Assembly (NCBI GenBank): GCA_963969495.1
Contig: OZ018320.1
Coordinates: forward strand, 80,297,248-80,361,247
Direction of reading: 5' to 3'
Source: Ceratothoa steindachneri
Taxonomy: Eukaryota; Arthropoda; Malacostraca; Isopoda; Cymothoidae
DNA length: 64,000 nt
Shown: positions 33,987 through 44,759 of the stretch, piece by piece
Layout: each line of letters begins with the position of its first letter
Position numbering within the stretch: position 1 is the first letter of the stretch
Made by a program: the position numbers and the translations under genes
The notes under the pieces: model-generated
The model's database searches: none
Told to the model about the DNA's origin: nothing
What the model saw: only the letters and a program-made list of their open reading frames with translations

Positions 33987-35201
33987 ATGGCAGGAAAGAA
34001 AAGTCCAGCAGCGCTAAAATTCACGTGTGCCACATGTAAGAAGGACAAGTGGTGCGTTGACTTCCCGGAAGGCTGCTATGCGAAATGCCACCCAGACAGT
34101 GTATGCACCACTTGCATTTTAAAGAAGGAAGTGGAGGAAGTAGTCGCCTACTACAGGGAAAGAACTACAGACCTCGAACAGAAAATCGAGAGGCTCAAGG
34201 AGGAGCACTCCCACCAGATCCGCAGGCTCGAAGAGAAATTAAACGATCTCTCGAGTCCTGTGGCAAACACCACCTCTGCAGAGAGCCCGTGCCCGAATGT
34301 GGCAGCGACACCAAAAGGAAAAAAGAAAAAAAAGACGAAAAAGGGAAATAAGAAAGAGGAAGAGAGAGAAAGAGAAGAAGAAAAGTTACAAGATGTTAAT
34401 GAAAAGGATGACAAGGGGGAAAAGATGATAGAGAAGAAGAAGAAGAATAAGAGGAAGAAGAAAAAAGAAAAGCCTGAAAAGACCATGATGGGGAAGAGAG
34501 AGGAATCGGAGAGCTTGCCTCAGAAAATAAAGAATCCGAGCTCAGCATGCAAATGTGCCAGGGTCATCCTTGTGGGCGATTCCCAGGCATGGGACCTGCA
34601 GCCCCTGCTAGCGGCCCGCCTTCGCACAAGCGTTAAGGAAAGCTGCCCGCGAGGATGTGGTAACCACCACATCAGAGTAGAGGCTGAGAAATCACAGATT
34701 TCTGAGAGCTCAGTCGTTGCTCTCATGGTCAGTGGAAACGACCTCTACCTGAGAGGAGGTAGGGTAGGCCCTACAGATAAAATCCTCCACACGGTCATGG
34801 GTGCCGTGGACGACTGTGGGCTGAAAACCCGCAAGCGCGTGGTAGTCGGGATGCTCCCGAGGAGAGGTCCAACACGGACCGCTCACTCGATGAATGTGTC
34901 TTTAAACCGGCGCCTGGCAGATTTGTGTACGGCAGAGGGGGTCTTTTTTGTGGACCCGTACCGCACCCTTTATGGTAGAAATGATCTCTACCGAAGGGAT
35001 GGGGTACATCTTTCCTTTAAAGGAAAGGCCTTTCTGTCGAACATGATCCAGGATGTCGTAGAGAGGACCGAAAGGAGTATCCGGCCCAGAGTGAGGGCGG
35101 ACGTAGGCCAGTATGCCCGTGTCACTCCAGGAACGACCTTCTCAGAGGTCGCAAAAAGGGGTGCCTCGCCAACAAACAAGCCGGGAAACGGAAGAGCGTA
35201 G
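33987..35201 (+). CDS. intact CR1-like ORF1: Cys-rich finger, coiled coil, SGNH/GDSL esterase
   Basis: 404 codons from ATG 33987 (AAAATGGCAGG, the same start as copy 4) to TAG 35201. Residues about 10-45: Cys-rich finger with CATC, CVDF, CYAKCH and CTTC spacing, like the PHD/zinc finger reported in CR1-type ORF1. About 47-95: heptad-rich coiled coil (VEEVVAYYRERTTDLEQKIE...RRLEEKLNDLSS). About 110-175: Lys/Glu linker. About 185-365: SGNH hydrolase fold with block I LVGDSQAW, block III MVSGNDLYLRGG and block V DGVHLSFKGKAFLSN, so Ser, Gly-Asn, Asp and His of the catalytic set are all present. The product should be an RNA-binding, multimerising partner of ORF2; the esterase substrate is unknown. 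ORF2 overlaps or abuts its 3' end in another frame. Confidence 0.92.
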   Translation: MAGKKSPAALKFTCATCKKDKWCVDFPEGCYAKCHPDSVCTTCILKKEVEEVVAYYRERTTDLEQKIERLKEEHSHQIRRLEEKLNDLSSPVANTTSAESPCPNVAATPKGKKKKKTKKGNKKEEEREREEEKLQDVNEKDDKGEKMIEKKKKNKRKKKKEKPEKTMMGKREESESLPQKIKNPSSACKCARVILVGDSQAWDLQPLLAARLRTSVKESCPRGCGNHHIRVEAEKSQISESSVVALMVSGNDLYLRGGRVGPTDKILHTVMGAVDDCGLKTRKRVVVGMLPRRGPTRTAHSMNVSLNRRLADLCTAEGVFFVDPYRTLYGRNDLYRRDGVHLSFKGKAFLSNMIQDVVERTERSIRPRVRADVGQYARVTPGTTFSEVAKRGASPTNKPGNGRA

Positions 35202-35212
35202 GGAGTCCTACA

Positions 35213-37935
35213 GTCGGGGACTCCCTGAAAGTTCTTCTGTTCAATGCGAGGTCAATCAGGAACAAGTTTCCTGAGCTCCGTGGCCTCGTAGCGACGGAAG
35301 AACCCGAAATGGTAGCCATAACAGAATCGTGGATAAAAACCTTAAACTGAGACTTTGAAGGCGAATTCACGATTCCCGGTTACCAGCTCTTCTTGAAAGA
35401 TAGGCCAGACAGAGAGGGTGGCGGTGTGATGTTGTATGTCAAGGATCCTCTCAACTCGACGGATTGCAACATCGTATCCGACCATGAACTACTAGGTGTT
35501 GACCTAGAGATAGGTCCTGCCAAATACAGGACCCTGGTGCTTTATAGACCTCCTGCCCAACTCGTTGAAAAGGACAGAGATCTGTACCAGCTACTAGGAG
35601 AACTTGTCGAAGACAAAGTGTGTATCGTCATGGGTGATTTCAACACACAAGTTGTTTGGAAAACCAGAGAACCCTGTGGCGAGAACGCACTACTCCTGGA
35701 GTTCACGAACAACGAGTTCCTCCCTCAATGGGTGAGAGAGCCAACGAGAGGAGACAATATCCTCGACTTGGTTTTCACCTCTGAGGATGACATCTTTGAG
35801 GACCTCTCTGTTGGCGAAGAGCTCGGTGGCAGTGACCACCGACTAATTAGATTTGTAGTCAAAGTCCCCAAGGCAGAGCCTGCAATTAGTAAATCAAGGA
35901 AACTCGATTTAAGAAGAGCATACTTTGCAGGTCTACGCGCGGGACTGACTGACGCGAGGCTAGAAGAGTGCGATGCTGTTGAAGACTCTTGGAACAGTTT
36001 CAAAACCACATTCATGAGTCTTCAATCGCGTTTTATCCCTCTGAAATGCCCCCGTCGGTCTTCTGTCCAACCAAAGTGGTTTAATCCAGAAATCGGGCAA
36101 CTGCTTAGGGAGAAGAGAAATGTGTACCGGCAATCGAAGATTTCGGGTGACTTTGACAAATACCGGAGGCTAGCCAGGAGAGTGAAGTCCAGCATAAGGG
36201 CGGCTAAGCGGTCTGAGGAACTCCGAGTGGCGGGACTCTGTAAAGAGAATCCCAAGGAGTTTTTTGGATATGTGAACAGCCGTAAATCAATCCGTCGAAC
36301 GATTGGCCCTTTGGGGAATGAGGAGAGGACATTAAAGCATTCAGATGCAGAAAATGCTAACCTCCTCAACGACTACTTCTCTTCAGTGTTTACTCAAGAG
36401 TGTGGTCCCATTCCCCAGCCGACGGATTCCTACTCGGGGGAAAAGCTGGAGGCAATGGACTTCACCGAAGGAGAAATAAAGAAAAAGATCGCTGACCTAA
36501 AGACGAATAAGTCCCCTGGACCGGACGGGTTTCTACCTAAAGTGTTGAAAGAAGTGTGCGATGAAGTATCACGACATCTGTGCGCTATCTTTAACATGTC
36601 AATCCGGACCAAATGCGTTCCTAGAGACTGGCGTGAGGCGGAGGTGACTCCTATCTTCAAGAAAGGAGACCGTAACCAACCGTCGAACTACCAACCTATC
36701 AGTCTGACTTCGATAGTCTGTAAACTCATGGAAAGCATCATGGTGGACAAAGTGACGTCGTATTTAGAGTCAAACCTGCTACTAAGGAGTTCCCAGCACG
36801 GCTTCCGAAGGCAACGGTCATGCCTGACGAACCTTGTAGAATTCTTCAAATTCGTTTTCAGTGAGCACGATCGGGACAAGGCGGTCGATGTGGTCTACCT
36901 AGACTTTCAGAAAGCCTTTGATAAGGTACCACACCGCCGCCTTCTCTGGAAAGTGCGAGCGCTTGGCATAGACGGAAAGGTAGCTGGCTGGATCGAGAAC
37001 TGGCTAAGTGGCAGACGGCAACGGGTGGTGGTAAATGGACAGTCTTCTTAGTGGGTGCCCGTTACTAGCGGGGTGCCTCAAGGTTCTGTCCTGGGACCAC
37101 TACTATTCATCATCTACGTCAACGACATGGACGGTGACATGGTTGCCAAGATTTCTGAATTTGCAACGATACCAAGCTTGGTATGAACGTTGCAAAGGAT
37201 GGAAATACTGCCCGCCTGCAGGAAGATCTTGGGAAGATTGGGGAGTGGTCGGACACGTGGCAAATGCCTTTTTAACGTGGGGAAATGCAAAGTGATGCAT
37301 ATCGGCCACAGAAACTTCAAATCTCAGTATATCCTTAAGGGCACTGCTATTGAATCCACCGACACTGAGAAGGACTTGGGTGTTACTATCACTAGTGACC
37401 TCAAGTTCTCGAAACAGTGCATTGAGGCGGAGAAAAAGGCCTAAAGGATGCTAGGCTATATTAAGCGCCAGTTTGGTTATCGGAACAAGGAGATTGTACT
37501 GTGCCTGTACAGCTCACTTGTCCGACCGCACCTGGAGTATGCCGTACAATTTTGGAGTCCTTCATTGCGAAAGGACATCGCGAGATTGGAACGCGTACAA
37601 GCCAGGGCAACCAAGCTGATTCCCTCTATCCGACATAAAAGTTATGAGGATAGACTAAGGGAATTAGATCTGTTCTCGCTGGAAACCCGTAGACTGCGTG
37701 GTCAGCTCATCGAAGTTTTCAAAATACTTCGAGGGTTCGACAATGTTGACTACCAAGATATTTTCACACTGAATGAGAACAGAACGCGCAATCACGGCTT
37801 CAAACTTGAACTGAAGCGTTACAACCGCAATCTGTGTGGAAATTTTTTCACCTACAGTATCTGCGGTAAGTGGAACGCACTTCCAGTGGAAGTTGTCAAC
37901 AGTGAATCTGTGACCAGTTCAAGTCTAGACTAGAC
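35213..37935 (+). pseudogene. CR1-like ORF2 of copy 8: endonuclease and reverse transcriptase, few lesions
   Basis: Reads LKVLLFNARSIRNKFPELRG from about 35228, with no ATG close upstream; the frame is open leftwards across the ORF1 stop, so ORF2 may be translated by reinitiation or overlap. TGA at 35348-35350 after KTLN. From 35393 a 552-codon open frame holds YVKDPL..., VMGDFNTQVVW (catalytic Asp), LDLVFTSEDD, GSDHRLIRF (SDH intact), [29 protein letters not shown] and [13 protein letters not shown] (RT motif A). TAG then falls at 37049. A 1-nt deletion at 37161-37170 destroys FADDTKLG (reads FATIPSLV). The C-terminal 161 codons (37448-37933) are open and typical: IKRQFGYRNKEIVLCLYSSL to CGKWNALPVEVV. 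Near-complete but not functional. Confidence 0.92.
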
Positions 37936-38010
37936 AATGTCTTGAAAAGTGGCCGTTTGGGGACGCAAAACAATTGAGCAGCCTTGTGCCCGCTCAATTG
38001 CTAGTCCAAA

Positions 38011-38051
38011 GGTACCCTCTTTGAATGCACCGTAAGGTCTCCTAGGGTACC
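38011..38051 (+). promoter_or_regulatory. 3' stem-loop of LINE copy 8
   Basis: GGTACCCT (38011-38018) pairs perfectly with AGGGTACC (38044-38051), an 8-bp stem. The inner arm is CACC-GTAA-GGTC (one G to C change weakens its base pair). Followed by a TTGTTGTTACTCCTTG tail. Confidence 0.85.
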
Positions 38052-38127
38052 TTCTTTCCTTGTTGTTACTCCTTGTATTACTCTCCTTCTTTCTCTCTCT
38101 CTCTCCTTCTCTCTTTCCCTCTCTCTA

Positions 38128-40378
38128 ATTAGTGACCCCCGACTAATTCGATTTGTAGTCAAAGTCTTCAAGGCAGAGCCTGCACATAGTAAATCGAGGA
38201 AACTTGATTTGAGAAGAGCAGACTTTGCAGTTCTACGCGCTGGACTGACTGACGCGAAGCTAGAAGTGTGCAAGGCTATTGAAGATTCGTGTAACAGTTT
38301 CAATGCCACATTCATGATTCTTCAATCACATTTCATCCCTCTGAATTCGTCCGTCGGTCTTCTGTTCAACCAAAGTGGTTTAATCGAAAATCGGCCAACT
38401 GCTTAGGGAGAAGAGAACTGTGTACCGGCAATCGAAGATCTCGGGTGACTTTGACGAATACCGGAGGCTAGCCAGGAGAGTGAAGTCCAGCATAAAGGGG
38501 GCTAAGCGGTCTGAGGAACTCCGAGTGGCGAGACTCTGTAAAGAGAATCTCAAGGAGTTTTTTGGATATGTGAACAGCCGTAAACCAATCCGTCGAACGA
38601 TTGGCCCTTTGAGGAATGAGGAGGGGACATTAAAGCATTCAGATGCAGAAAATGCTAACCTCCTCAACGACTACTTCTCTTCAGTGTTTACTCAAGAGTG
38701 TGGTCCCATTCCCCAGCCGACGGATTCCTACTCGGGGGAAAAGCTGGAGGCAATGGACTTCACCGAAGGAGAAATAAAGAAAAAGATCGCTGACCTAAAG
38801 ACGAATAAGTCCCCTGGACCGGACGGGTTTCTACCTAAAGTGTTGAAAGAAGTGTGCGATGAAGTATCACGACATCTGTGCGCTATCTTCAACCTGTCAA
38901 TCCGGACCAAATGCGTTCCTAGAGACTGGCGTGAAGCGGAGGTGACTCCTATCTTCAAGAAAGGAGACCGTAGCCAATCGTCCAACTATCGACCTATCAG
39001 TCTGACCTCGATAGTCGGTAAACTCATGGAAAGCATCATGGTGGACAAAGTGACGTCGCATTTAGAAACAAAGCTGCTACTGAGGAGTTCCCAGCATGGC
39101 TTCCGAAGGCAACGGTCATGTCTGACAAACCTTGTGAAATTCTTCCGCTTCGTCTTCAGTGTGCATGATCGGGACAAGGCGCTGGATGTGGTCTACTTAG
39201 ACTTTCAAAAAGCCTTTGATAAGGTACCACACCGCCCTATTCTTCGGAAAGTGCAAGCGCTGGGCATAGACGTAAAAGTAGCAGGCTGGATAGAGAACTG
39301 GCTAAGTGGCGGACGTCAACAGGTGGTGGTGAATGGACAGGCTTCTGAGTGGGTGCCCGTTACTAGCGGATTGCCTCAAGGTTCTGTCCTAGGACCACTA
39401 TTATTCATCATCTACGTTAACGACATAGACGGTGACATGGTTGCCAAGATTTCTGAATTTGCGACGATACCAAGCTTGGTATGAACGTTGCAAAGGATGA
39501 TAATACTGCCCGCCTGCAGGATGGTCTTCGAAAGATTGGGGAGTGGTCTGATACGTGGCAAATGCCTTTCAACGTAAACAAATGCAAAGTGATGTATATC
39601 AGCCACCGAAATCCTCAATCACCCTATATCCTTAAGTGCATTGCTCTTGAATCCACCGACACTGAGAAGGACTTGGGTGCAACTATACTCGTAACTTGTG
39701 ATCTTAAGTTCTCGAAACAGTGTATTGAAGTGGAGAAGAAAGCCCAAAGGATTTTAAGGTATATAAAGCGACAGTTTTGATATCGGAACAAGGAGATAGT
39801 ACTGCGTCTGTACAACTCCCTCGACCGACCGCACCTGGAGTATGCCGTACAATTTTGGAGTCCTTCATTTCGAAAGGACATCGCAAGATTGGAACGCGTG
39901 CAAGCCAGGGCAACCAAACTGATTCCCTCTATCAGACATAAAAGTTATGAAGATAGATTAAGGGAATTAGATCTGTTGTCGCTGGAGACCCGGAGACTAA
40001 GTGGTCAGCTAATCGAAGTTTTTAAAATATTCGAGGCTTCGACAGACTGGACTACGAGTATATTTTCCAGCTTAGCAAGGGGAGAACAAGAAATCACAGC
40101 TTTAAACTTGAACTGAAGCGATACCACCGTGATCTGTGTGGGAAATTCTTCACTTACAGTATCTGCGGTAGTTGTAACGCACTTCCGACGGAAGTTGTCA
40201 ACAGTGAATCTGTTGACCAGTTCAAGTCAAGATTAGATAAAGTCTTGCGAAATTGCCGTTAAGATCCTCGCGAGTGATCTTCGAGGTTGCCAACGGACAC
40301 CTTCGAAGATTGCGCCAAAAGTACCCTCCTTGTATGAACCGTAAGGTCTTCTAGGGTACTTATTTTCATCTCTTGTAG

Positions 40379-40380
<2 letters not shown>
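38128..40380 (+). mobile_element. CR1-like LINE copy 9, 5'-truncated (about 2.25 kb)
   Basis: The pyrimidine-rich tract after copy 8 (38081-38127) leads directly into AGTGACCCCCGACTAATTCG, the SDHRLIRF end of the endonuclease. A 354-codon open frame (38420-39484) covers [47 protein letters not shown] and [20 protein letters not shown]. It ends in FATIPSLV because of the same 1-nt deletion in FADD as copy 8. A 3-codon insertion (ATILVTCDLKFS) and TGA at 39778 follow. The 3' hairpin (about 40319-40361) keeps AAGTACCCT/AGGGTACTT, here perfectly paired, and runs into (TC)n. Confidence 0.9.
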
Positions 40381-40474
<94 letters not shown>

Positions 40475-40520
40475 TCTCTCTCCCCCCTCTCCCCCTCTCC
40501 CCTTTATCCTTCTACCCTCT
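40381..40520. repeat. (TC)n and pyrimidine-rich tract
   Basis: About 90 bp of CT dinucleotides directly after LINE copy 9, then an imperfect C/T-rich stretch. No further LINE copy follows, so this is the right end of the array. Confidence 0.96.
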
Positions 40521-40563
40521 TCCACTTCTACACGAAAATTAAGTCATTTCTTACACATTGTAT

Positions 40564-40830
40564 GGAAATAAACAGTTTTGATCATCTATATGAGAGTTAA
40601 CATTGATTTCTTATATTTGTTTATACAATCTAAGTGAATAATTTTCAATATCCATAGTATAATTTTGGCAGTTTTTTTTATCAATCTAGTCAACGACGGG
40701 TATTTCTGCTAGTATAAAAAAGAACTGACAAAATTATACTATGGATATTGAAAATTATTCACTTTGATTGTATAAACAAATATAAGAAATCAATGTTAAC
40801 TCTCATATAGATGATATAACTGTATATTGA
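40564..40830. repeat. large palindrome: about 95-bp arms, 40-nt spacer
   Basis: ATCATCTATATGAGAGTTAA at 40581 and the sequence to about 40680 are inverted at 40715-40815 with only a few mismatches. Weaker pairing extends outward to about 40564 and 40830 (AAACAGTT/AACTGTAT). The spacer contains GTCAACGACGGGTATTTCTG. The structure would fold into a long hairpin, as expected of a foldback element, a MITE with very long arms or a head-to-head duplication. No transposase is present. Confidence 0.9.
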
Positions 40831-41500
40831 TTTGGGCTTCTCCTGTTGATCTTTAACTTAGTTTGAAGGATGAAGGAAAGGACGTATAACGGGAAGTTCA
40901 TTTCGTTTACATGATAGGTAAAAGACTGGTATTATACGTTGAAATTTAAACATTCAAAAATATGGTTGTAATAGATTAATCGGACAATTCATATGAGGTG
41001 GGGAATTCAGAGCTATACAGATTACTGGGATGTTTTTAAATGGTAGAGAATTTAAATTAATAAATAAATTTAACTATATTAATTAGGGAAAAAACACTGG
41101 ATACATTTTTGGAAAAAACTAACCTTTTACAAACGGCTGTTGAAAGAGGACTGGCGGAAAAGCGCAAGGAGGTAAGAAGAAAGAAAAAATTAGGGTGTTG
41201 GTTTATACTTTAGAGCAGAAGAAGTAGTGGGTGGGAAGAAGAGTCAGAATTTAGAGTTGGGGAAAAGAATATTGAAAAACATGGATGCTTGAAATCTTAA
41301 GGATATTGAATCAGGGATGGTCTTTAAAACGTTAAAATCATCTAAAGATACATCAGTTTTGCAATGGATGGAATGTAGCCGAACAGGGAAAAACTCTATC
41401 GTTGCCAGAACCCTTCCGGTCTTGTGGCTAACTCTCATAGGAGCACAGAATCTCGCCTTCATCGAGCGCACCGTACTTCCTATTTAATTCCCCAAATTAC
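40826..41500 (-). pseudogene. Penelope-like element 3' part with GIY-YIG remnant
   Basis: On the minus strand 41471-41244 reads VSHKTGRVLA, then KTDVSLDDFNVLKTIPDSIS and LRFQASMFFNILFPNSKF. This corresponds to the second half of the GIY-YIG endonuclease that ends Penelope-like ORFs (compare [27 protein letters not shown] at 49.9-50.2 kb). The distal end (40826-40910) matches, in inverted orientation, about 85 bp of the terminal region of the plus-strand Penelope-like element at 51.03-51.12 kb, including GGCTTCTCC and TTTGAAGGATGAA. The catalytic N-terminal part of the nuclease is absent; truncated copy. Confidence 0.65.
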
Positions 41501-41935
41501 ATCCGAGACAATTGAATTTATAAATGACGGACCACTTTATTTCTGGCGGGATTCTTTCTTTATACTTGAAGTATTGTCCAATGAGATGTTTATTTTAAAA
41601 AATGATCTTAAATTCGGCATGGTAAAAGAATTTCTTTAATATTGTCGTAATTTCTTTTGAGAATTTTTATTTAAAAAAAACTTATCTTGAAAAATTATAT
41701 AACGGATATCTTTACATACAGTTGGAAATTTTATTTGAGGTTGGCAGATGTTTAAAAAATTTATTTTGAGTTGGTAGATGTTTAGAAATTTTGCCGTAAT
41801 GTTCTCTACCAGCGACACGGAAAAGTCGTTTCTTTTTTAAGTATTTACATAAAAATTCAACTTCTTTATGAAACTCAATGTACGTTGAGCAACTGTTATA
41901 TGCGCGAAATATTATTGTTTTTATTTCGCGCGTAT
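41501..41935. other. A/T-rich spacer, no gene
   Basis: No family motif. A short phrase (GAGTTGGTAGATGTTTA / GAGGTTGGCAGATGTTTA) is duplicated near 41740 and 41768. Confidence 0.5.
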
Positions 41936-41939
41936 ATAT

Positions 41940-42540
<601 letters not shown>

Positions 42541-43059
42541 GTACCTATATATATATTGTGATAGAACGTGTTGAAGCTGCGTTTAATTTCAACTCCTATC
42601 CCATATTATTTAAAACCATGATGCTGCCCACGTGCATCTTCGATTCGAGGCTTGGAGTCTTATCTCAGCTACCGGATGCCAATGTTTAAACAAGGAGGTT
42701 ATCGTCCCCCCGTTCGCCCCCATACGCCGACCTCGCCAGATCGAGTTAGGCTTATGAACAGATAAGGCATTTTTCTCCGGCCCGGCTGTGCGTTCCCTCC
42801 AAGCTTTCACTCCATTTTCCCCCCACGCCAAGGAGATGTCCTGGCTATTTATATGGAAACTTTACCACTAAGATCAGATTGGAGATCCAGATTTTCGTCG
42901 CGAAACATCACCACGACCCTCTCTCCCTTTGTGCGCCAAGGGACCTCGACCTCGAGATTCACCATCACTTGTCCAGAAGGAGGACAATATTCCTTGAGGG
43001 CCAAAGGTTCGAGCCTTTCCGACGCCAAGTCCCCAAGGCATCCCCCCCCCCCTGTTGTT
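42541..43059. other. no recognisable gene
   Basis: G/C-richer than its neighbours. Open stretches at 42610-42831 (minus) and 42853-43062 (plus) have no domain features. It leads into the minisatellite at 43060. Confidence 0.5.
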
Positions 43060-43620
43060 TAAAAGAGAACAGCATTAGAACAGCCATTGTTCGTTTTGAG
43101 CCCTTCGCCAAGAAACGGTTCTCACCCCCCCCCCCCCTGTTGTTCAGAGGAGAACAACATTAGAACAGCCATTGTTCTTGAGCCCGTAGACAAGAGACGG
43201 TTCTCACCCCCCCCCCCTTTTGTTCAGAAGAGAACAACCTAGAACAGCCATTGTTCGTTTTGAGCCCTTCGCCAAGAAACGGTTCTCACCCCCCCCCCCT
43301 GTTGTTCAAGGAGAACAACATTAGAACAGCCATTGTTCTTGAACCCGTAGACAAGAGACGGTTCTCATCCCCCCCCATTGTTCAGAAGAGAACAACCTAG
43401 AACAGCCATTGTTCGTTTTGAGCCCTTCGCCAAGAAACGGTTCTCACCCCCCCTGTTGTTCAAAGGAGGACAACATTAGAACCGCCATTGTTCTTGAGCC
43501 CGTAGACAAGAGACGGTTCTCATCCCCCCTTTGTTCAGAAGAGAACAACCTAGAACAGCCATTGTTCTTCAAGCCGTTCGTCGAGAAACGGTTCTCCTTC
43601 CCAAGACGCCTCGTCAGGAT
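43060..43620. repeat. higher-order minisatellite with alternating A and B monomers
   Basis: Monomers of about 70-85 bp alternate. Type A contains TTCGTTTTGAGCCCTTCGCC and AAGAAACGGTTCTC. Type B contains TTCTTGAGCCCGTAGACAAG and AGACGGTTCTC. Each ends in a poly-C run of variable length (6-12) and a TGTTGTTC...GAACAACA inverted repeat. At least three A and three B units are in strict alternation, followed by a divergent terminal unit (AAGCCGTTCGTCGAGAAACG) near 43570. The unit of homogenisation is therefore an about 155-165-bp AB dimer. Confidence 0.9.
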
Positions 43621-44100
43621 CCTTTTATCCCCCCCCTTTCGGCTGGAACTCGCCAGTGGACCCAAACTCCTTTGCGCCACCTTCCACTGCACCACTAGTG
43701 CCAAAGTTACGTAAGCCAAACTTCACCTTTGAGTATTGATCCCTTTTGTCAATTCTATCTTGTGCTTTAAATTGTTTATCGAACCATCCCATCTCTTTAA
43801 CTCTATATTTGTTTTACCTTTATAAATCCTTTAAATCCTCGGATTAGCCCGAGTCTCCACGACCCTTTCCATTCTGTTTATGTCAATATTTTCCGTTTTT
43901 GTGTATTGTTTATAGTTATTATTAATAAAACTCTATTTTATTAATAATAGCAATATTATTATCCTTGAGCTCAGTTCCACTTCTTAAGCATATCGAAGAT
44001 ACATAATATCGGCCGCCAGACAGTAAACGCACTCTAAAGATAATTAAGGAAGTTCCCTCAACGAATAGTGTTATAAATTATATCGTCGGGAGTCATTCTA
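43621..44100. other. no recognisable gene
   Basis: C/T-rich then A/T-rich sequence. An inverted AATAAAACT/ATTTTATTAATAAT phrase lies near 43922-43948. No coding or RNA feature seen. Confidence 0.5.
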
Positions 44101-44101
44101 C

Positions 44102-44161
<60 letters not shown>

Positions 44162-44164
<3 letters not shown>

Positions 44165-44480
44165 TAAACCCTCGATATAACGAGCTATATAGGGCAGGGG
44201 GTCGTTCGTTAAAGCCGAAAGTTCGTTAAACCCGATGGGCGTTAAAAGCAATGGAAATAACGAACCAAGTTCGTTATGGATATGTAATACGTATGTAATT
44301 ACTAATAAAGTTAAGTGGACTACGCAACATAGTATTGATACGAACCTTGCACTGTAGGAGATATGTGACACACCAACACTCACTCAGGCTGATCGTAACG
44401 CTTGCGTGTTAAACCCGATGGAGATCGGCCAGGAAATTTGGTTCGCTATATCCGAAATTCGTTATATCGAAGGTTTACTG
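44162..44480. mobile_element. pogo/Tigger-like MITE, 319 bp, inserted in (TA)n
   Basis: Terminal inverted repeats of 22 bp: CAGTAAACCCTCGATATAAC at 44162 and its inverse ending at 44480, with one mismatch (CCCT/CCTT). Both ends are flanked by TA inside an AT dinucleotide tract. Sub-terminal phrases TTCGTTAAACCCGATGG and CGTTAAACCCGATGGAGATC occur near each end. The TIR sequence is typical of Tigger/pogo-derived miniature elements, and no transposase is encoded. Confidence 0.88.
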
Positions 44481-44484
44481 TATA

Positions 44485-44670
44485 TATTTCTTCTTTTTTT
44501 CCTGGCGTTATTTCTGTCTTCTCGGTAAAGGATCGCCTTCACTGTGCCGTCCTCTGCTCCCTTAGATTCTGGATTCTTCTAATGTCCCTCTCTCTTGCCT
44601 TAAAAAAAACAAAAAAAACTCCTTTTTCTTGTCTCTTTTGCTCATTCGCGTCCAATTCTTATTTTCTCTT

Positions 44671-44750
<80 letters not shown>

Positions 44751-44759
44751 GAGGAATTA
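44485..44759. repeat. spacer with (AT)n microsatellite
   Basis: Unremarkable C/T-rich sequence to 44677, then about 70 bp of AT dinucleotides (44678-44746). Confidence 0.9.

Larger units (their letters stand above)
33073..38080 (+). mobile_element. CR1-like LINE copy 8, full length (about 5.0 kb), best preserved
   Basis: The full layout is clear: leader 33073-33986, intact ORF1 33987-35201, ORF2 about 35213-37935 and 3' tail to 38080. The left end follows (TC)n and the right end is followed by a pyrimidine-rich tract. This copy is the best reference for the family. ORF2 has a TGA in the endonuclease domain, a TAG at about 37049, a 1-nt deletion in the FADD motif and a stop at 37442. Confidence 0.93.

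Noticed and set aside
35725..36015. Minus-strand open frames inside ORF2 of the LINE copies (for example 35725-36015, 36022-36369, 38001-38315)
   Set aside because: Shadows of the plus-strand ORF2; their sequence changes exactly with the ORF2 codons.
43060..43620. CRISPR-like array
   Set aside because: Units alternate between two related types with no unique spacers, in eukaryotic DNA; it is a minisatellite.
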